From Methanoregulaceae archaeon (lineage in GTDB: Archaea; Halobacteriota; Methanomicrobia; Methanomicrobiales; Methanospirillaceae), in NCBI GenBank assembly GCA_018432765.1, contig JAHDSI010000031.1:1-53378 (forward strand): a DNA stretch of 53,378 bases, written 5' to 3'. Positions 26,076 to 33,301 of this stretch are shown here, piece by piece. Below the pieces are notes generated by a model. The model ran no database searches. It was not told where the DNA came from and saw only the letters and a list, made by a program, of their open reading frames with translations. How positions within the stretch are numbered: the stretch's first letter is position 1; the number at the start of each line of letters is the position of its first letter. A program made the position numbers and the translations under genes.

Positions 26076-27357
26076 ACAGACAAAAACCCGCGGACTGGAG
26101 AGTATGAATATCATCAACGCTCTCCGGCGGGGGACGGTCCCTGCCAGTGGACTCGAGCGGATCGCAGTCGGCCTTGATGTCGAGGAAGAGACGATCGCAA
26201 CACAACTTGATTTTGTCACGAGGGGTGGAGGCGATATAAAATTTATACGCGGTGAATACGGCAGCGGAAAGACATTCCTGGTGGCACGGGCACTTGAGAT
26301 CGCCCGTTCAAAGAATTTCGTGACCTCACACGTGGTGATATCCCAGACAGCACCGCTCCACAAGCTGAAAGGTATCTACCAGCAGATCTGCGCCACGATG
26401 CGGACCACGGAGGAGGAACATGCCCAGAAGGCGATAATCGACAGCTGGTTGTTTGGTATTGAGGAGAAGATCCTCAAGGTTGCCAGGGAAGACATGGATG
26501 AAGAGACGCTCGAGAAGGCGACGGTAAAAGAGATTGAGACCTCACTTGCCGGTATCAGCGAGATGAACACGTCCCTGGCTGCAGCGCTCCGCACGTATTA
26601 CAGGGCAAACAATGCAGGAGATTTCCAGACTGCACAGGCTGCGATCGGATGGATCTGTGCCGAACCCAATGTCGGGAGAGAGTTCAAGCAAAAAGCAGGC
26701 ATCAGGGGGGATATCGACGAGAGCGTGGCATTGATCTTCTTGAGAGGGCTTATCCGCATCATCGTCGCTGCAGGGTATGCAGGGCTTGCAGTTGCCGTGG
26801 ACGAGGTTGAGACGACCCAGTCGCAGGCCAGGAACCAGCGGGAGAAGGGATACAATGTCCTGCGCCAGGTCGTCGACATTCTCGATCGCGGGGAGATGCC
26901 GCATTGCTATTTCCTGTTTACCGGAACCCCTGCCTTCTTCGAGGGGCCCAGGGGCATCAGGTCTCTCCCCTCGCTTTTTGACAGGATCAACGTGATACAG
27001 GCTGACGATTTCCGGAATCCGCGGCAGCCGCAGATTGTCCTTTCAAAATTCAATTCCCGGAAACTGGAGCAGGTCGCCCTCAAGGTGATGGACATCTACT
27101 CGGAGGCATACACGGAGGTTGACCGGAGCAGGGTCACCCACAGGTTCATCCGGGCGATGATACAGAAGGTGACGGGGAAATTCGGTGGACGAATCGACGT
27201 TATTCCCAGGATTTTTTTGAAGGAATTTGTGGATGTACTCGATAAGTGCGAGCTGTACGAAGATTATGATCCATGGGAGAGCTACTCGTTTGATGCCGAT
27301 CATATCCGGGATGAGTTAAAAGAGGAGGAAGAAGCGGTCATGGTCGTGGAGTTCTGA
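26044..27357 (+). CDS. BREX BrxD-like P-loop ATPase (DUF2791)
   Basis: A 437-residue AAA-like ATPase of the DUF2791/BrxD group. Walker A is GEYGSGKT at 70-77, flanked by FIRG and FLVARALEIARS. Walker B is AVDEVE with D253-E254. Sensor-like FTGTPAFFE and a C-terminal RVTHRFIRAM helical region follow. In BREX phage defence BrxD works with a methylase, PglZ and helicase, none of which is here. The start at 26044 follows AAGGAG; a TTG at 26020 is not needed. It overlaps the TPR-winged-helix gene. A stand-alone chromosomal role (regulation, DNA maintenance or a reduced defence module) is possible; function unknown. Confidence 0.82.
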   Translation: MERYTNIAGHEQTKTRGLESMNIINALRRGTVPASGLERIAVGLDVEEETIATQLDFVTRGGGDIKFIRGEYGSGKTFLVARALEIARSKNFVTSHVVISQTAPLHKLKGIYQQICATMRTTEEEHAQKAIIDSWLFGIEEKILKVAREDMDEETLEKATVKEIETSLAGISEMNTSLAAALRTYYRANNAGDFQTAQAAIGWICAEPNVGREFKQKAGIRGDIDESVALIFLRGLIRIIVAAGYAGLAVAVDEVETTQSQARNQREKGYNVLRQVVDILDRGEMPHCYFLFTGTPAFFEGPRGIRSLPSLFDRINVIQADDFRNPRQPQIVLSKFNSRKLEQVALKVMDIYSEAYTEVDRSRVTHRFIRAMIQKVTGKFGGRIDVIPRIFLKEFVDVLDKCELYEDYDPWESYSFDADHIRDELKEEEEAVMVVEF

Positions 27358-27404
27358 CCGTTTTTTGTTTTTTCTGATCGAGTGGGGAAGATACAGGAAT
27401 TTGT

Positions 27405-27965
27405 ATGGTGCAACGGGTTGACAGAACACCGTGTAAGAGAAACGACGCTGTTTTAGGCAGATACCTGGGATTCCTGATTCTTCTCTTCATCTTGTGTACC
27501 GGAATACCTGCCTGCGAAGCCTCAGGGGTCACGATTGCCGTCTACCCACTGGTCTGCCAGGTCGGTGAACAGATTGTTCTTTCAGGCACGACCACGATGG
27601 AAAACACCATCGCAGTCTACCTGTTTCTCATTGGTCCGGAACTTGACCCACGAGGAGTCACCCTTGAGAACCTGAACCTCCCTGCAGGTCAGGGATATTT
27701 CACCTCGGCACGTGTTTCAGCTGATGGTTCGTGGGAATATGAATGGAACACCGGGCTTATCGCAGGACGCCTGATACCCGGTACGTACACCATCTACGTG
27801 ATAAACGTCCCTCTCGGCATGGACCGGATGCCTGCCGGCGATTCGTCATCGGTGAATGTCACGTTCATCGAGACGCAGAAAACCCCTCCCCTCGGCCCTC
27901 CCTGCGCCGCAATCGCCATGGTTGCGCTGGCGGCAGCAGCGTCTGTTGCACGGAAAAGAGAATAA
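27405..27965 (+). CDS. secreted surface protein with S-layer-like domain and C-terminal anchor
   Basis: A 186-residue exported protein. The signal peptide core (LGFLILLFILCTGIPACEA, about 18-36) is followed by one beta-rich domain. This reads VTIAVYPLVCQVGEQIVLSG, TIAVYLFLIGPELDPRGV, SADGSWEYEWNT and IPGTYTIYVIN. The domain resembles the tandem domains of methanomicrobial S-layer-type glycoproteins. The C-terminus, PPCAAIAMVALAAAAS followed by RKRE, is a hydrophobic segment and basic tail like archaeal sorting or anchor signals. It probably lies on the outer face of the membrane. It converges with hisD, 21 bp away. Confidence 0.7.
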   Translation: MVQRVDRTPCKRNDAVLGRYLGFLILLFILCTGIPACEASGVTIAVYPLVCQVGEQIVLSGTTTMENTIAVYLFLIGPELDPRGVTLENLNLPAGQGYFTSARVSADGSWEYEWNTGLIAGRLIPGTYTIYVINVPLGMDRMPAGDSSSVNVTFIETQKTPPLGPPCAAIAMVALAAAASVARKRE

Positions 27966-27986
27966 AAGCCTGTAATCCAGCCTTTT

Positions 27987-29243
27987 TCAGATGGTTTTTC
28001 TTCTTCGGATGCGGACCGAGTCCGCATGTGCATACAGCCCTTCCGCGCAGGCGATACGTTCGGCCACCTCGCCAACTCTCTCCAGTCCCTCCCTGCTGAT
28101 GATCTGTATGGTGGAGCTCTTGCAGAAATGCCGGACGTCAAGACCTGAATGGGTTTTTGCGTTCCCGGCAGTTGGCAGCACATGGTTGGTTCCCGAGGCA
28201 TAATCCCCGCATGCAACCGGGGAGTATCTTCCGACGAATATGGATCCTGCGTGACGGACCATCCGGATCACATCAAGCGGGTCATGTACCTGGATGGAGA
28301 GATGCTCTGGCGCGACCAGGTTCATGATCTCTGCACCCTCTTCCAGTGTATCTGCCAGGATATATCCCGTATTTCCGATCGATCTCGAGATGATATCCCT
28401 TCGTTTTGCCTCAAGGACCATGTCCTCCAGCGCCTTTCCGGTCTTTTCCGCCAGGCCGGCGTCCGTGGTGACCAGGAGACAGGCTGCGTCCGGGTCATGC
28501 TCCGCCTGGGCAAGAATGTCTGCAGCAATGTACTCGGGATCGCCCGATCCGTCAGCCAGTATGCCGATCTCGCTTGGTCCTGCAGGAAAGTCAATCTCTA
28601 CCTCCTCCCGGAGAAGCATCTTGGCCTGGGTCACGTAGACGTTTCCAGGCCCGACGATCTTGTCCACTGCGGCAATACTCCCGGTGCCCAGCGCCATGGC
28701 GGCAATCGCCTGGGCACCGCCGACGGAATAGACCTCGTCGACGCCTGCGATGTCCAGGGCGACCAGGGTTGCAGGATGCACGGGCGGCGGAGTGCAGCAG
28801 CAGATGGATCCAACCCCTGCTACCCGGGCGGGAACTGCGCACATCAGGGCCGTGGAGAGATATGCCGCTCTTCCGCCAGGGACATATGCGCCTATCCTAT
28901 CAAGAGGCGTGGTCTTTACCCCGAGGATAACACCCTGTTCAACCTCCTCGAGCCAGAGATCCCGGGGCTTCTGCATCTCGTGGAACCTTGAGATCCTGGA
29001 TTCCGCTTCGATGATCGCTTCAACGAGAGCGGGTTTTAGTTCATCGTAGGCAGACTCGCGCCTCTCCTCGTTAACAAGGATGTCGTCAAGTACGATCCTG
29101 TCGAAACGGGAGGTCAGTTCGCGGAGAGCCTCGTCGCCCCCGGACCTGACCTGCCCGATGATCTCGTTGACCGCGTCTTTTACTGACGTTATATCCGCTC
29201 TGCGTTTATTCAGCCACCACTCGATACTCACTGGCTTCCACAT
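27987..29243 (-). CDS. hisD: histidinol dehydrogenase
   Basis: Zn- and NAD-dependent four-electron oxidation of histidinol to histidine, the last step of the pathway. The 418-residue product has GVKTTPLDRIGAYVPGG, the YSVGGAQAIAAMALGTG motif, DKIVGPGNVYVTQAK, FPAGPSEIGILAD, and LAQAEHDP. It also has APEHLSIQ and the GRYSPVACGDYASGTNHVLPT segment that carries zinc ligands. Family length and motif order are normal. The ATG at 29241-29243 opens with MWKPVSIEW. Monocistronic; divergent from tupA. Confidence 0.96.
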   Translation of the reverse strand: MWKPVSIEWWLNKRRADITSVKDAVNEIIGQVRSGGDEALRELTSRFDRIVLDDILVNEERRESAYDELKPALVEAIIEAESRISRFHEMQKPRDLWLEEVEQGVILGVKTTPLDRIGAYVPGGRAAYLSTALMCAVPARVAGVGSICCCTPPPVHPATLVALDIAGVDEVYSVGGAQAIAAMALGTGSIAAVDKIVGPGNVYVTQAKMLLREEVEIDFPAGPSEIGILADGSGDPEYIAADILAQAEHDPDAACLLVTTDAGLAEKTGKALEDMVLEAKRRDIISRSIGNTGYILADTLEEGAEIMNLVAPEHLSIQVHDPLDVIRMVRHAGSIFVGRYSPVACGDYASGTNHVLPTAGNAKTHSGLDVRHFCKSSTIQIISREGLERVGEVAERIACAEGLYAHADSVRIRRRKTI

Positions 29244-29298
29244 GCTAATGAGCTTTTACGTTGACAGGAGAGAAAAAGATATTTTGAGGATCGGGAAA

Positions 29299-29345
29299 CA
29301 GTTGGTATATTCAGTTGGTAATGCAATTGATTTAATTTTCAATTG
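29299..29345. promoter_or_regulatory. tupA promoter with direct repeats and an inverted repeat
   Basis: Two elements precede the TupA gene. CAGTTGGTA occurs twice in the same direction (29299-29307 and 29312-29320, 13 bp apart). CAATTGA (29324-29330) and TCAATTG (29339-29345) form a perfect inverted repeat around TTTAATTT, which may itself be the TATA box. A repressor bound to the inverted repeat would block the promoter. The direct repeats resemble elements before the MoSto and TupB genes. Confidence 0.5.
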
Positions 29346-29399
29346 AAGATAAAAGGAAATTTTGATTACAGATGCCGTGAATGGGTATGTGTGGTACTG

Positions 29400-30374
29400 A
29401 TGAACAAAAATTCCCAGTCTATCCTTATTCTGGTCTTTGCTGCTATAATTGTAGGAGGAGTTCTCTTTGCAGGTTGTACAACGACACCTGAAACAGGCAC
29501 TCCGACAGCTCAGCCCACGACTTCGGTCGGTCCGAAAGAGAAGTTACTGCTTGCAACGACCACCAGCCTGTATGATACCGGGCTCCTGGATCACTTAAAG
29601 CCGATGTTTGAAGATAAATACAATGTTGAACTCCTGATCACCTCGCAGGGGACGGGAAAGGCGATAGAGATTGCCAGTCGCGGTGACGCCGACGTCCTGG
29701 CTGTCCATTCTCCAGCCCAGGAGCAGGTGTTCATGGACGCAGGGCATGGATTAAACAGACGATGTTTTGCCTATAATTATTTCATCATCGTCGGACCGGA
29801 TGATGACCCGGCAGGCATCAGGGGAATGGATCCGGAAGCTGCATTCCAGAAACTCTACGACATGGGCATGGCTGCGACTCCGGGCGTCCAGTTTGCATCC
29901 AGGGGTGACAATTCCGGAACACATTCCAAGGAGAAAGCCATCTGGGCAGCTGCCGGATACGATTATGCGACAGATATTCAGAAATCAGGCGACTGGTACA
30001 TCGAGGCAGGGAGGGGGATGGGCGAGACTCTGCAGCTCTCCAACGAGAAACAGGCATACACTCTCTCAGACGAAGGTACCTACCTGGCATACAAGGGCGA
30101 CCTCGACATTGTCCCCCTGATAGACCAGGGCGACATCCTGCTGAATGTGTACAGTGTGATAGCCGTGTATAACGAGGCATTCTCATCTGACGAGATCACC
30201 ATGGCGAACAACTTCGTCGACTTCCTCACCTCGCCGGAGATCCAGGACGAGATCGGGAGCTTCGGCGTAGATACGTACGGGAAGAACCTCTTCTCACCGA
30301 TGAGCGGTGATTGTGAGCAGTTCGACTGTGACTGCACGAGCCCGGCGACAGAGACCACTCCGGCGGTCGCCTGA
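29400..30374 (+). CDS. tupA: tungstate/molybdate ABC transporter substrate-binding lipoprotein (TupA type)
   Basis: Extracellular binding protein of the COG2998 TupA family that captures tungstate, with molybdate possible. From the ATG at 29400 it is 324 residues: a hydrophobic leader ending in the lipobox VLFAGC (C26), then a Thr/Pro-rich linker. The binding domain opens with LATTTSLYDTGLLDHLKPMFE, with TSQGTGKAIE and GDADVLAVHSPAQEQVFMD next, and SRGDNSGTHSKE later, the usual oxyanion-contacting segments. The C-terminal tail is Cys/Thr-rich. The matching permease and ATPase are 3.4 kb away (tupBC), separated by divergent genes. A T-rich run after the stop (about 30391-30402) probably terminates it. 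Confidence 0.9.
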   Translation: MNKNSQSILILVFAAIIVGGVLFAGCTTTPETGTPTAQPTTSVGPKEKLLLATTTSLYDTGLLDHLKPMFEDKYNVELLITSQGTGKAIEIASRGDADVLAVHSPAQEQVFMDAGHGLNRRCFAYNYFIIVGPDDDPAGIRGMDPEAAFQKLYDMGMAATPGVQFASRGDNSGTHSKEKAIWAAAGYDYATDIQKSGDWYIEAGRGMGETLQLSNEKQAYTLSDEGTYLAYKGDLDIVPLIDQGDILLNVYSVIAVYNEAFSSDEITMANNFVDFLTSPEIQDEIGSFGVDTYGKNLFSPMSGDCEQFDCDCTSPATETTPAVA

Positions 30375-30424
30375 AATTTTTAAAATTAACCTTTTTTATT
30401 TGACTCTTAAAACAAAAGGGCATC

Positions 30425-30437
30425 TTTTATTTAATAT
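30425..30437 (+). promoter_or_regulatory. TATA box of small RNA candidate 1
   Basis: TTTTATTTAATAT begins 35 bp before the conserved ACATGG. The second copy has TTTTATTTACTAT at almost the same distance, so the promoter is duplicated with the RNA. Confidence 0.55.
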
Positions 30438-30454
30438 GTAAGTCAAGACTATCC

Positions 30455-30590
30455 TGGCTACATGGGTTCCTTGCCTGTGTGGCGATCATGTATCGAATTC
30501 CATGTCTGATACCTCTGAAATGCTATCACCAGCAACAGACATCAGGGGGTGAATGAAGGAGAATATCAGGATCTAATCCTTTCTCCTTTT
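30455..30590 (+). ncRNA. candidate structured small RNA, copy 1
   Basis: About 135 nt from the presumed start 25 bp after the TATA centre to the end of the terminator hairpin. The outer stem is ACATGG (30460-30465) with CCATGT (30500-30505). Inside are GCC-TGTGT-GGC and CGAT-CATGT-ATCG, two short hairpins. A further possible stem is CCTCTG with CAGGGG (one G-U). The core through about 30513 is closely repeated at 30750-30802. No conserved reading frame. No match to a riboswitch class that I know. Confidence 0.6.
30556..30588 (+). terminator. terminator-like hairpin of small RNA candidate 1
   Basis: AAGGAGAA (30556-30563) pairs perfectly with TTCTCCTT (30581-30588), with inner AGGAT/ATCCT pairing, followed by more T residues. 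It closes the 3' side of the first element. Confidence 0.6.
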
Positions 30591-30713
30591 CATTTCTGCC
30601 AGTATTTTCTTCTGTCCCTGTCCTTTGCATTGCCGCCCGTGTCCGGATCTACCATTCACCGGTTTGGAGAGAGATAAATTTTTTTTGTTTAATAATTGAC
30701 TATAATCAATAAG

Positions 30714-30726
30714 TTTTATTTACTAT
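30714..30726 (+). promoter_or_regulatory. TATA box of small RNA candidate 2
   Basis: TTTTATTTACTAT begins 36 bp before the conserved ACATGG of copy 2, matching copy 1 in sequence (12 of 13) and in spacing. Confidence 0.55.
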
Positions 30727-30744
30727 TGTTATCCATATTATCTT

Positions 30745-30897
30745 TGCCCACATGGGTTTGGGGCCTGTGTGGTGATGCGTACTCGATTCCATGTCTGAAC
30801 CTCGGACCCCCCCGTGTACCGCATCAGATTCAGTGCTACCGGATATGGACAAAAGGAAGAGTGATCTGTGGGGAATGAGATTCACCTTTCCTTTTGT
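30745..30897 (+). ncRNA. candidate structured small RNA, copy 2
   Basis: About 150 nt. The core keeps the outer stem ACATGG (30750-30755) with CCATGT (30789-30794) and an almost equal enclosed length (33 against 34 nt). The inner hairpin becomes GCC-TGTGT-GGT, a G-U change that still pairs. The shared CATGGG, GCCTGTGTGG, TTCCATGTCTGA and ACCTC blocks are clear, while the 3' half diverges. It ends in its own long hairpin just against the permease stop codon. Confidence 0.6.
30849..30897. terminator. 10-bp hairpin between small RNA candidate 2 and the permease
   Basis: ACAAAAGGAA (30849-30858) and TTCCTTTTGT (30888-30897) are perfect complements and end directly at the permease stop codon on the other strand. 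With T-runs on both strands it could end transcripts from both directions. Confidence 0.6.
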
Positions 30898-32043
30898 TCA
30901 ATCCGGGTGGAAGGCCGATTGCTTTTTTTCGATATACAAAAGGAGATAGGCGAGTGCCATACCAATAAAAAATGCTACCGTCATCGAGAATACGAGCGAG
31001 AGTATTCCGATGGTGATGGTCACCGCGATTGATTCTGTTTTCCAGGCATGCTTCGCAAGCTCGAGCGCAACAAAGACAAGCAGGGCTCCATACACCCCGA
31101 CTGATATCAGGCTGACCATAGACGGTCCCGCAAAGAAAAGAGCCAGGATCACAAATATTCCCCCGGCGATGATATTCGCACCTCCTGTCCGTGCCCCGAA
31201 CCGGTACATCCCTGCCATTCCACCTGCACCGTGACACATTGGCATCCCCCCGAAAGGCACCGATACCAGGTTCATCAGGCCGATTGTGCGTGACAGGCGG
31301 GCAGGCATGAGCTTCACTGACATGAGATCGCGGGACAGGAGCGAGGTTGCCAGGATGGCGTTGGTCAGGGTGAGAAGGGCCTGCGGGATGACGAGCACTG
31401 AAAGAGCCGGGATAAAATCATCGGTTTTTGGGAGAACCAGCGCTGGAGGTGACAGAAAGACGAGCTGGGGCACCCCGTGAACGAGGATTCCCGCTCCCAG
31501 GGCAAGGAAAATCAGCACCAGGGAGGAAAGGTCAGGGATTTTTCGCCAGCGGGAAAAGAGGAAGATCCCGACGATTATCGCAACACCGAATACAAAATAG
31601 ATCGGATCCTCGAGCATGAAGCCTCCCGAGGTTTTGAGGAGAAGGAGGGCAAGCCCAAGCTGGATTCCCCGTATCACACTGTCCGGGATCCACTTCTCGA
31701 GCAGGTTCATCCAGTTGCCCGTTCCAAGCACCAGAAAGATCACGCCGAGCAGGATCCCCGCCGCCGCAATCTCGCCCGGTCCGATCGCTTCGGCGATTGC
31801 GATCACCGCGATCACCTTCATGGGTTCTACTGGAACCGGAACGCGATAGAGAAGACCGCTGATGACAAACCAGATGCCGAAAAATAAGAAGATATATCCG
31901 ATATCCAGCCCGGCTACCAGGGCGACTGCCAGAACCAGCGGGAGGATGGTTCCAAAATCCCCCATGCTGCCGGCCAGCTCGGAGAGATCGAACCGGATTT
32001 TTGGAATATTCTCATCCTCTGAACCGTTCACGATCTGATTCAA
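30898..32043 (-). CDS. MOT1-type molybdate transporter
   Basis: A 381-residue membrane protein with about eleven hydrophobic segments. Signature regions are ELAGSMGDFGTILPLVLA near 21-38, the VPVPVEPMKVIAVIAIAEA loop, and PMCHGAGGMAGMYRFGARTGG near 270-290. The last is the hallmark that separates MOT1 molybdate permeases (putative sulfate/molybdate family) from SulP proteins. MOT1 proteins take up molybdate with high affinity in algae and plants; prokaryotic members are mostly annotated as putative sulfate/molybdate transporters. An AAGGATTG site precedes the ATG. The gene lies 25 bp downstream of the MoSto-like gene, forming a storage-uptake operon. Confidence 0.88.
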   Translation of the reverse strand: MNQIVNGSEDENIPKIRFDLSELAGSMGDFGTILPLVLAVALVAGLDIGYIFLFFGIWFVISGLLYRVPVPVEPMKVIAVIAIAEAIGPGEIAAAGILLGVIFLVLGTGNWMNLLEKWIPDSVIRGIQLGLALLLLKTSGGFMLEDPIYFVFGVAIIVGIFLFSRWRKIPDLSSLVLIFLALGAGILVHGVPQLVFLSPPALVLPKTDDFIPALSVLVIPQALLTLTNAILATSLLSRDLMSVKLMPARLSRTIGLMNLVSVPFGGMPMCHGAGGMAGMYRFGARTGGANIIAGGIFVILALFFAGPSMVSLISVGVYGALLVFVALELAKHAWKTESIAVTITIGILSLVFSMTVAFFIGMALAYLLLYIEKKQSAFHPD

Positions 32044-32068
32044 TCCTTAATAATCCGGTTTCTGTTAG

Positions 32069-32881
32069 TCAGTGTGCATGAATGGTGGTCCCGATATCCT
32101 CCCCTTCGAGGACCCGCCGGATATTCCCCGGTTTATGGCCATTTACTATCCTGACCGATTTGAGGTTCTTTGCATAACGGAGTAATTCCACGACTTTCGG
32201 CTCGAGGACCATGTCATGCATCTCCATATCGAGAAGCTCGGATGCGGTGATATCGGGGATCAGCTCTGCTTCAGGATGCCTGAACGGATTTTTCGTGAAG
32301 AGGCCATCCACGTTCTTTACCAGCACGAGATTCCTGGCCCCAAGAACCTCTGCGGCAAGGAATGCTCCGGTATCAGTCCTGTTGGGGGGTATCGAGCCGA
32401 CTTCAGCCGGTTGTTCATACAGGCCGTATGGAGGGGTTCCATGGGTGACAGGGAGGACTCCAAGTCTCAAAAGCATGGGAAGCTCCAGCAGATCGGCAGT
32501 ATGTATCCTCATTCCACCATATGGAGAGAGGAGGATGGACATCATGATGGCGTTCTGTTCGCTGATCTTACCCGCCAGTTCGGCAAGCACACCGGTGGGC
32601 ATCCCAAGGTTCAACCCTATATCAAGGATGTGTCTCACCCTCACACCCCCTCCGGTCACCACGAGGATCTTGTATTCCTTTGAGAGCTCTCCGATCTCCT
32701 GCACCAATGGCAGGACCACATCCTTTCCGTAATCGATGATGCCGTGACCTCCGAGCTTCACCACGTTCAGATCAGGCATGAGCTTCAGCTGGGGGACATG
32801 TTCATATGCACGAAGAAGCCCGATTCTTGCCAGTGACTCTCCTTTCAGCTCACTTTCCATCTCAAACCGGTTCCGTTTCAT
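32069..32881 (-). CDS. molybdenum storage protein (MoSto) homologue
   Basis: An amino-acid-kinase-fold protein that aligns throughout with the MoSto subunits of Azotobacter, closest in feel to MosB. MoSto uses ATP to build and hold polyoxomolybdate or tungstate clusters in a hexameric cage. Landmarks are VVKLGG, LVVTGGGVRVRHILDIGLNLGMPTG, SEQNAIMM, the TPPYGLYEQPAEVGSIPPNRTDTGAFLAAE region matching the cluster- and nucleotide-contacting part, VLVKNVDGLFTKNP, and a final IVNGHKPGNIRRVLEGEDIGT. Residues 1-30 are less conserved. The ATG at 32881 is 17-31 bp after a TATA-like box; an ATG at 32893 is also possible. Only one subunit type is encoded here. Confidence 0.85.
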   Translation of the reverse strand: MKRNRFEMESELKGESLARIGLLRAYEHVPQLKLMPDLNVVKLGGHGIIDYGKDVVLPLVQEIGELSKEYKILVVTGGGVRVRHILDIGLNLGMPTGVLAELAGKISEQNAIMMSILLSPYGGMRIHTADLLELPMLLRLGVLPVTHGTPPYGLYEQPAEVGSIPPNRTDTGAFLAAEVLGARNLVLVKNVDGLFTKNPFRHPEAELIPDITASELLDMEMHDMVLEPKVVELLRYAKNLKSVRIVNGHKPGNIRRVLEGEDIGTTIHAH

Positions 32882-32897
32882 CTGCGTATACATAGAT

Positions 32898-32985
32898 TTA
32901 TATTTATTAAAAGCTAACAGAATTTATTGATATAACAACTGATATAACAGTTGTGAGATAAGGCTTATAACTGTTCAGGAGTTAT
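32898..32985. promoter_or_regulatory. MoSto/small-protein divergent operator region
   Basis: Contains a TATA-like run on the minus strand (32898-32912). It also has two direct copies of TGATATAACA 12 bp apart (32928-32937, 32940-32949); read on the other strand these are TGTTATATCA. A perfect inverted repeat ACAACTG/CAGTTGT (32935-32941, 32948-32954) overlaps them. A second inverted repeat ATAACT/AGTTAT lies at 32967-32972 and 32980-32985. This dense set of repeats is consistent with regulator binding. Confidence 0.5.
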
Positions 32986-33012
32986 ACGGAGCATGAAAGG
33001 AAGTGATTGGTG

Positions 33013-33219
33013 ATGGTAAAGATATACGTAAGAGAGAGATTGAAAGTCCGGGAGGGCGCAAAACAGCCGATGTTCCGGATTGTTGCGGTAACGGGAGGCC
33101 AGGTCCAGATCGAGCTCACTCATTTCAGGAAGTTCGAGATCGAGCAGATAGCAAAGGACATCGGGGCTGAAGTGGTATACCTGGAAGAGATCCCAGACGA
33201 GGAGAAGAAGAAACATTAA
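33013..33219 (+). CDS. conserved-looking small protein of unknown function
   Basis: 68 residues, MVKIYVRERLKVREGAKQP then FRIVAVTGGQVQIE and FEIEQIAKDIGAEVVYLEE, ending with a Glu/Lys tail. The alternation of strand, strand, helix, strand suggests a small alpha-beta fold. I do not know a named family with certainty, but similar proteins occur in methanogens. The ATG at 33013 is preceded by GGTG; TTG and GTG codons just before are alternatives. It is divergent from the MoSto gene and shares its repeat-rich promoter, which links it to Mo/W control or use. Confidence 0.65.
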   Translation: MVKIYVRERLKVREGAKQPMFRIVAVTGGQVQIELTHFRKFEIEQIAKDIGAEVVYLEEIPDEEKKKH

Positions 33220-33301
33220 TTAGGATAAATTCTTTTCTTACTTTTTTGATTCCACATCTTCAATTCTTTTATCAGCTTTCCCGCTGAACCTATCCCAGTC
33301 T

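Larger units (their letters stand above)
30375..30897. other. 523-bp non-coding interval between convergent Mo/W genes
   Basis: No supported protein gene. Apart from the tupA terminator tract, the interval is taken up by two related transcription-unit-like elements, each with a TATA-like box, a conserved folded core and a terminator-like hairpin (listed separately as ncRNA candidates). A 60-codon open frame at 30696-30878 crosses the second element, but its frame is not open in the first copy. Confidence 0.6.

Noticed and set aside
30696-30878. 60-codon open frame across small RNA copy 2
   Set aside because: The corresponding frame is not preserved in copy 1, the composition is odd, and the conserved features are base-paired stems rather than codons.
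30425-30897. Moco riboswitch (bacterial molybdenum-cofactor RNA)
   Set aside because: The conserved blocks do not match the Moco RNA consensus as I remember it, and the elements lie downstream of, not upstream of, the neighbouring genes.
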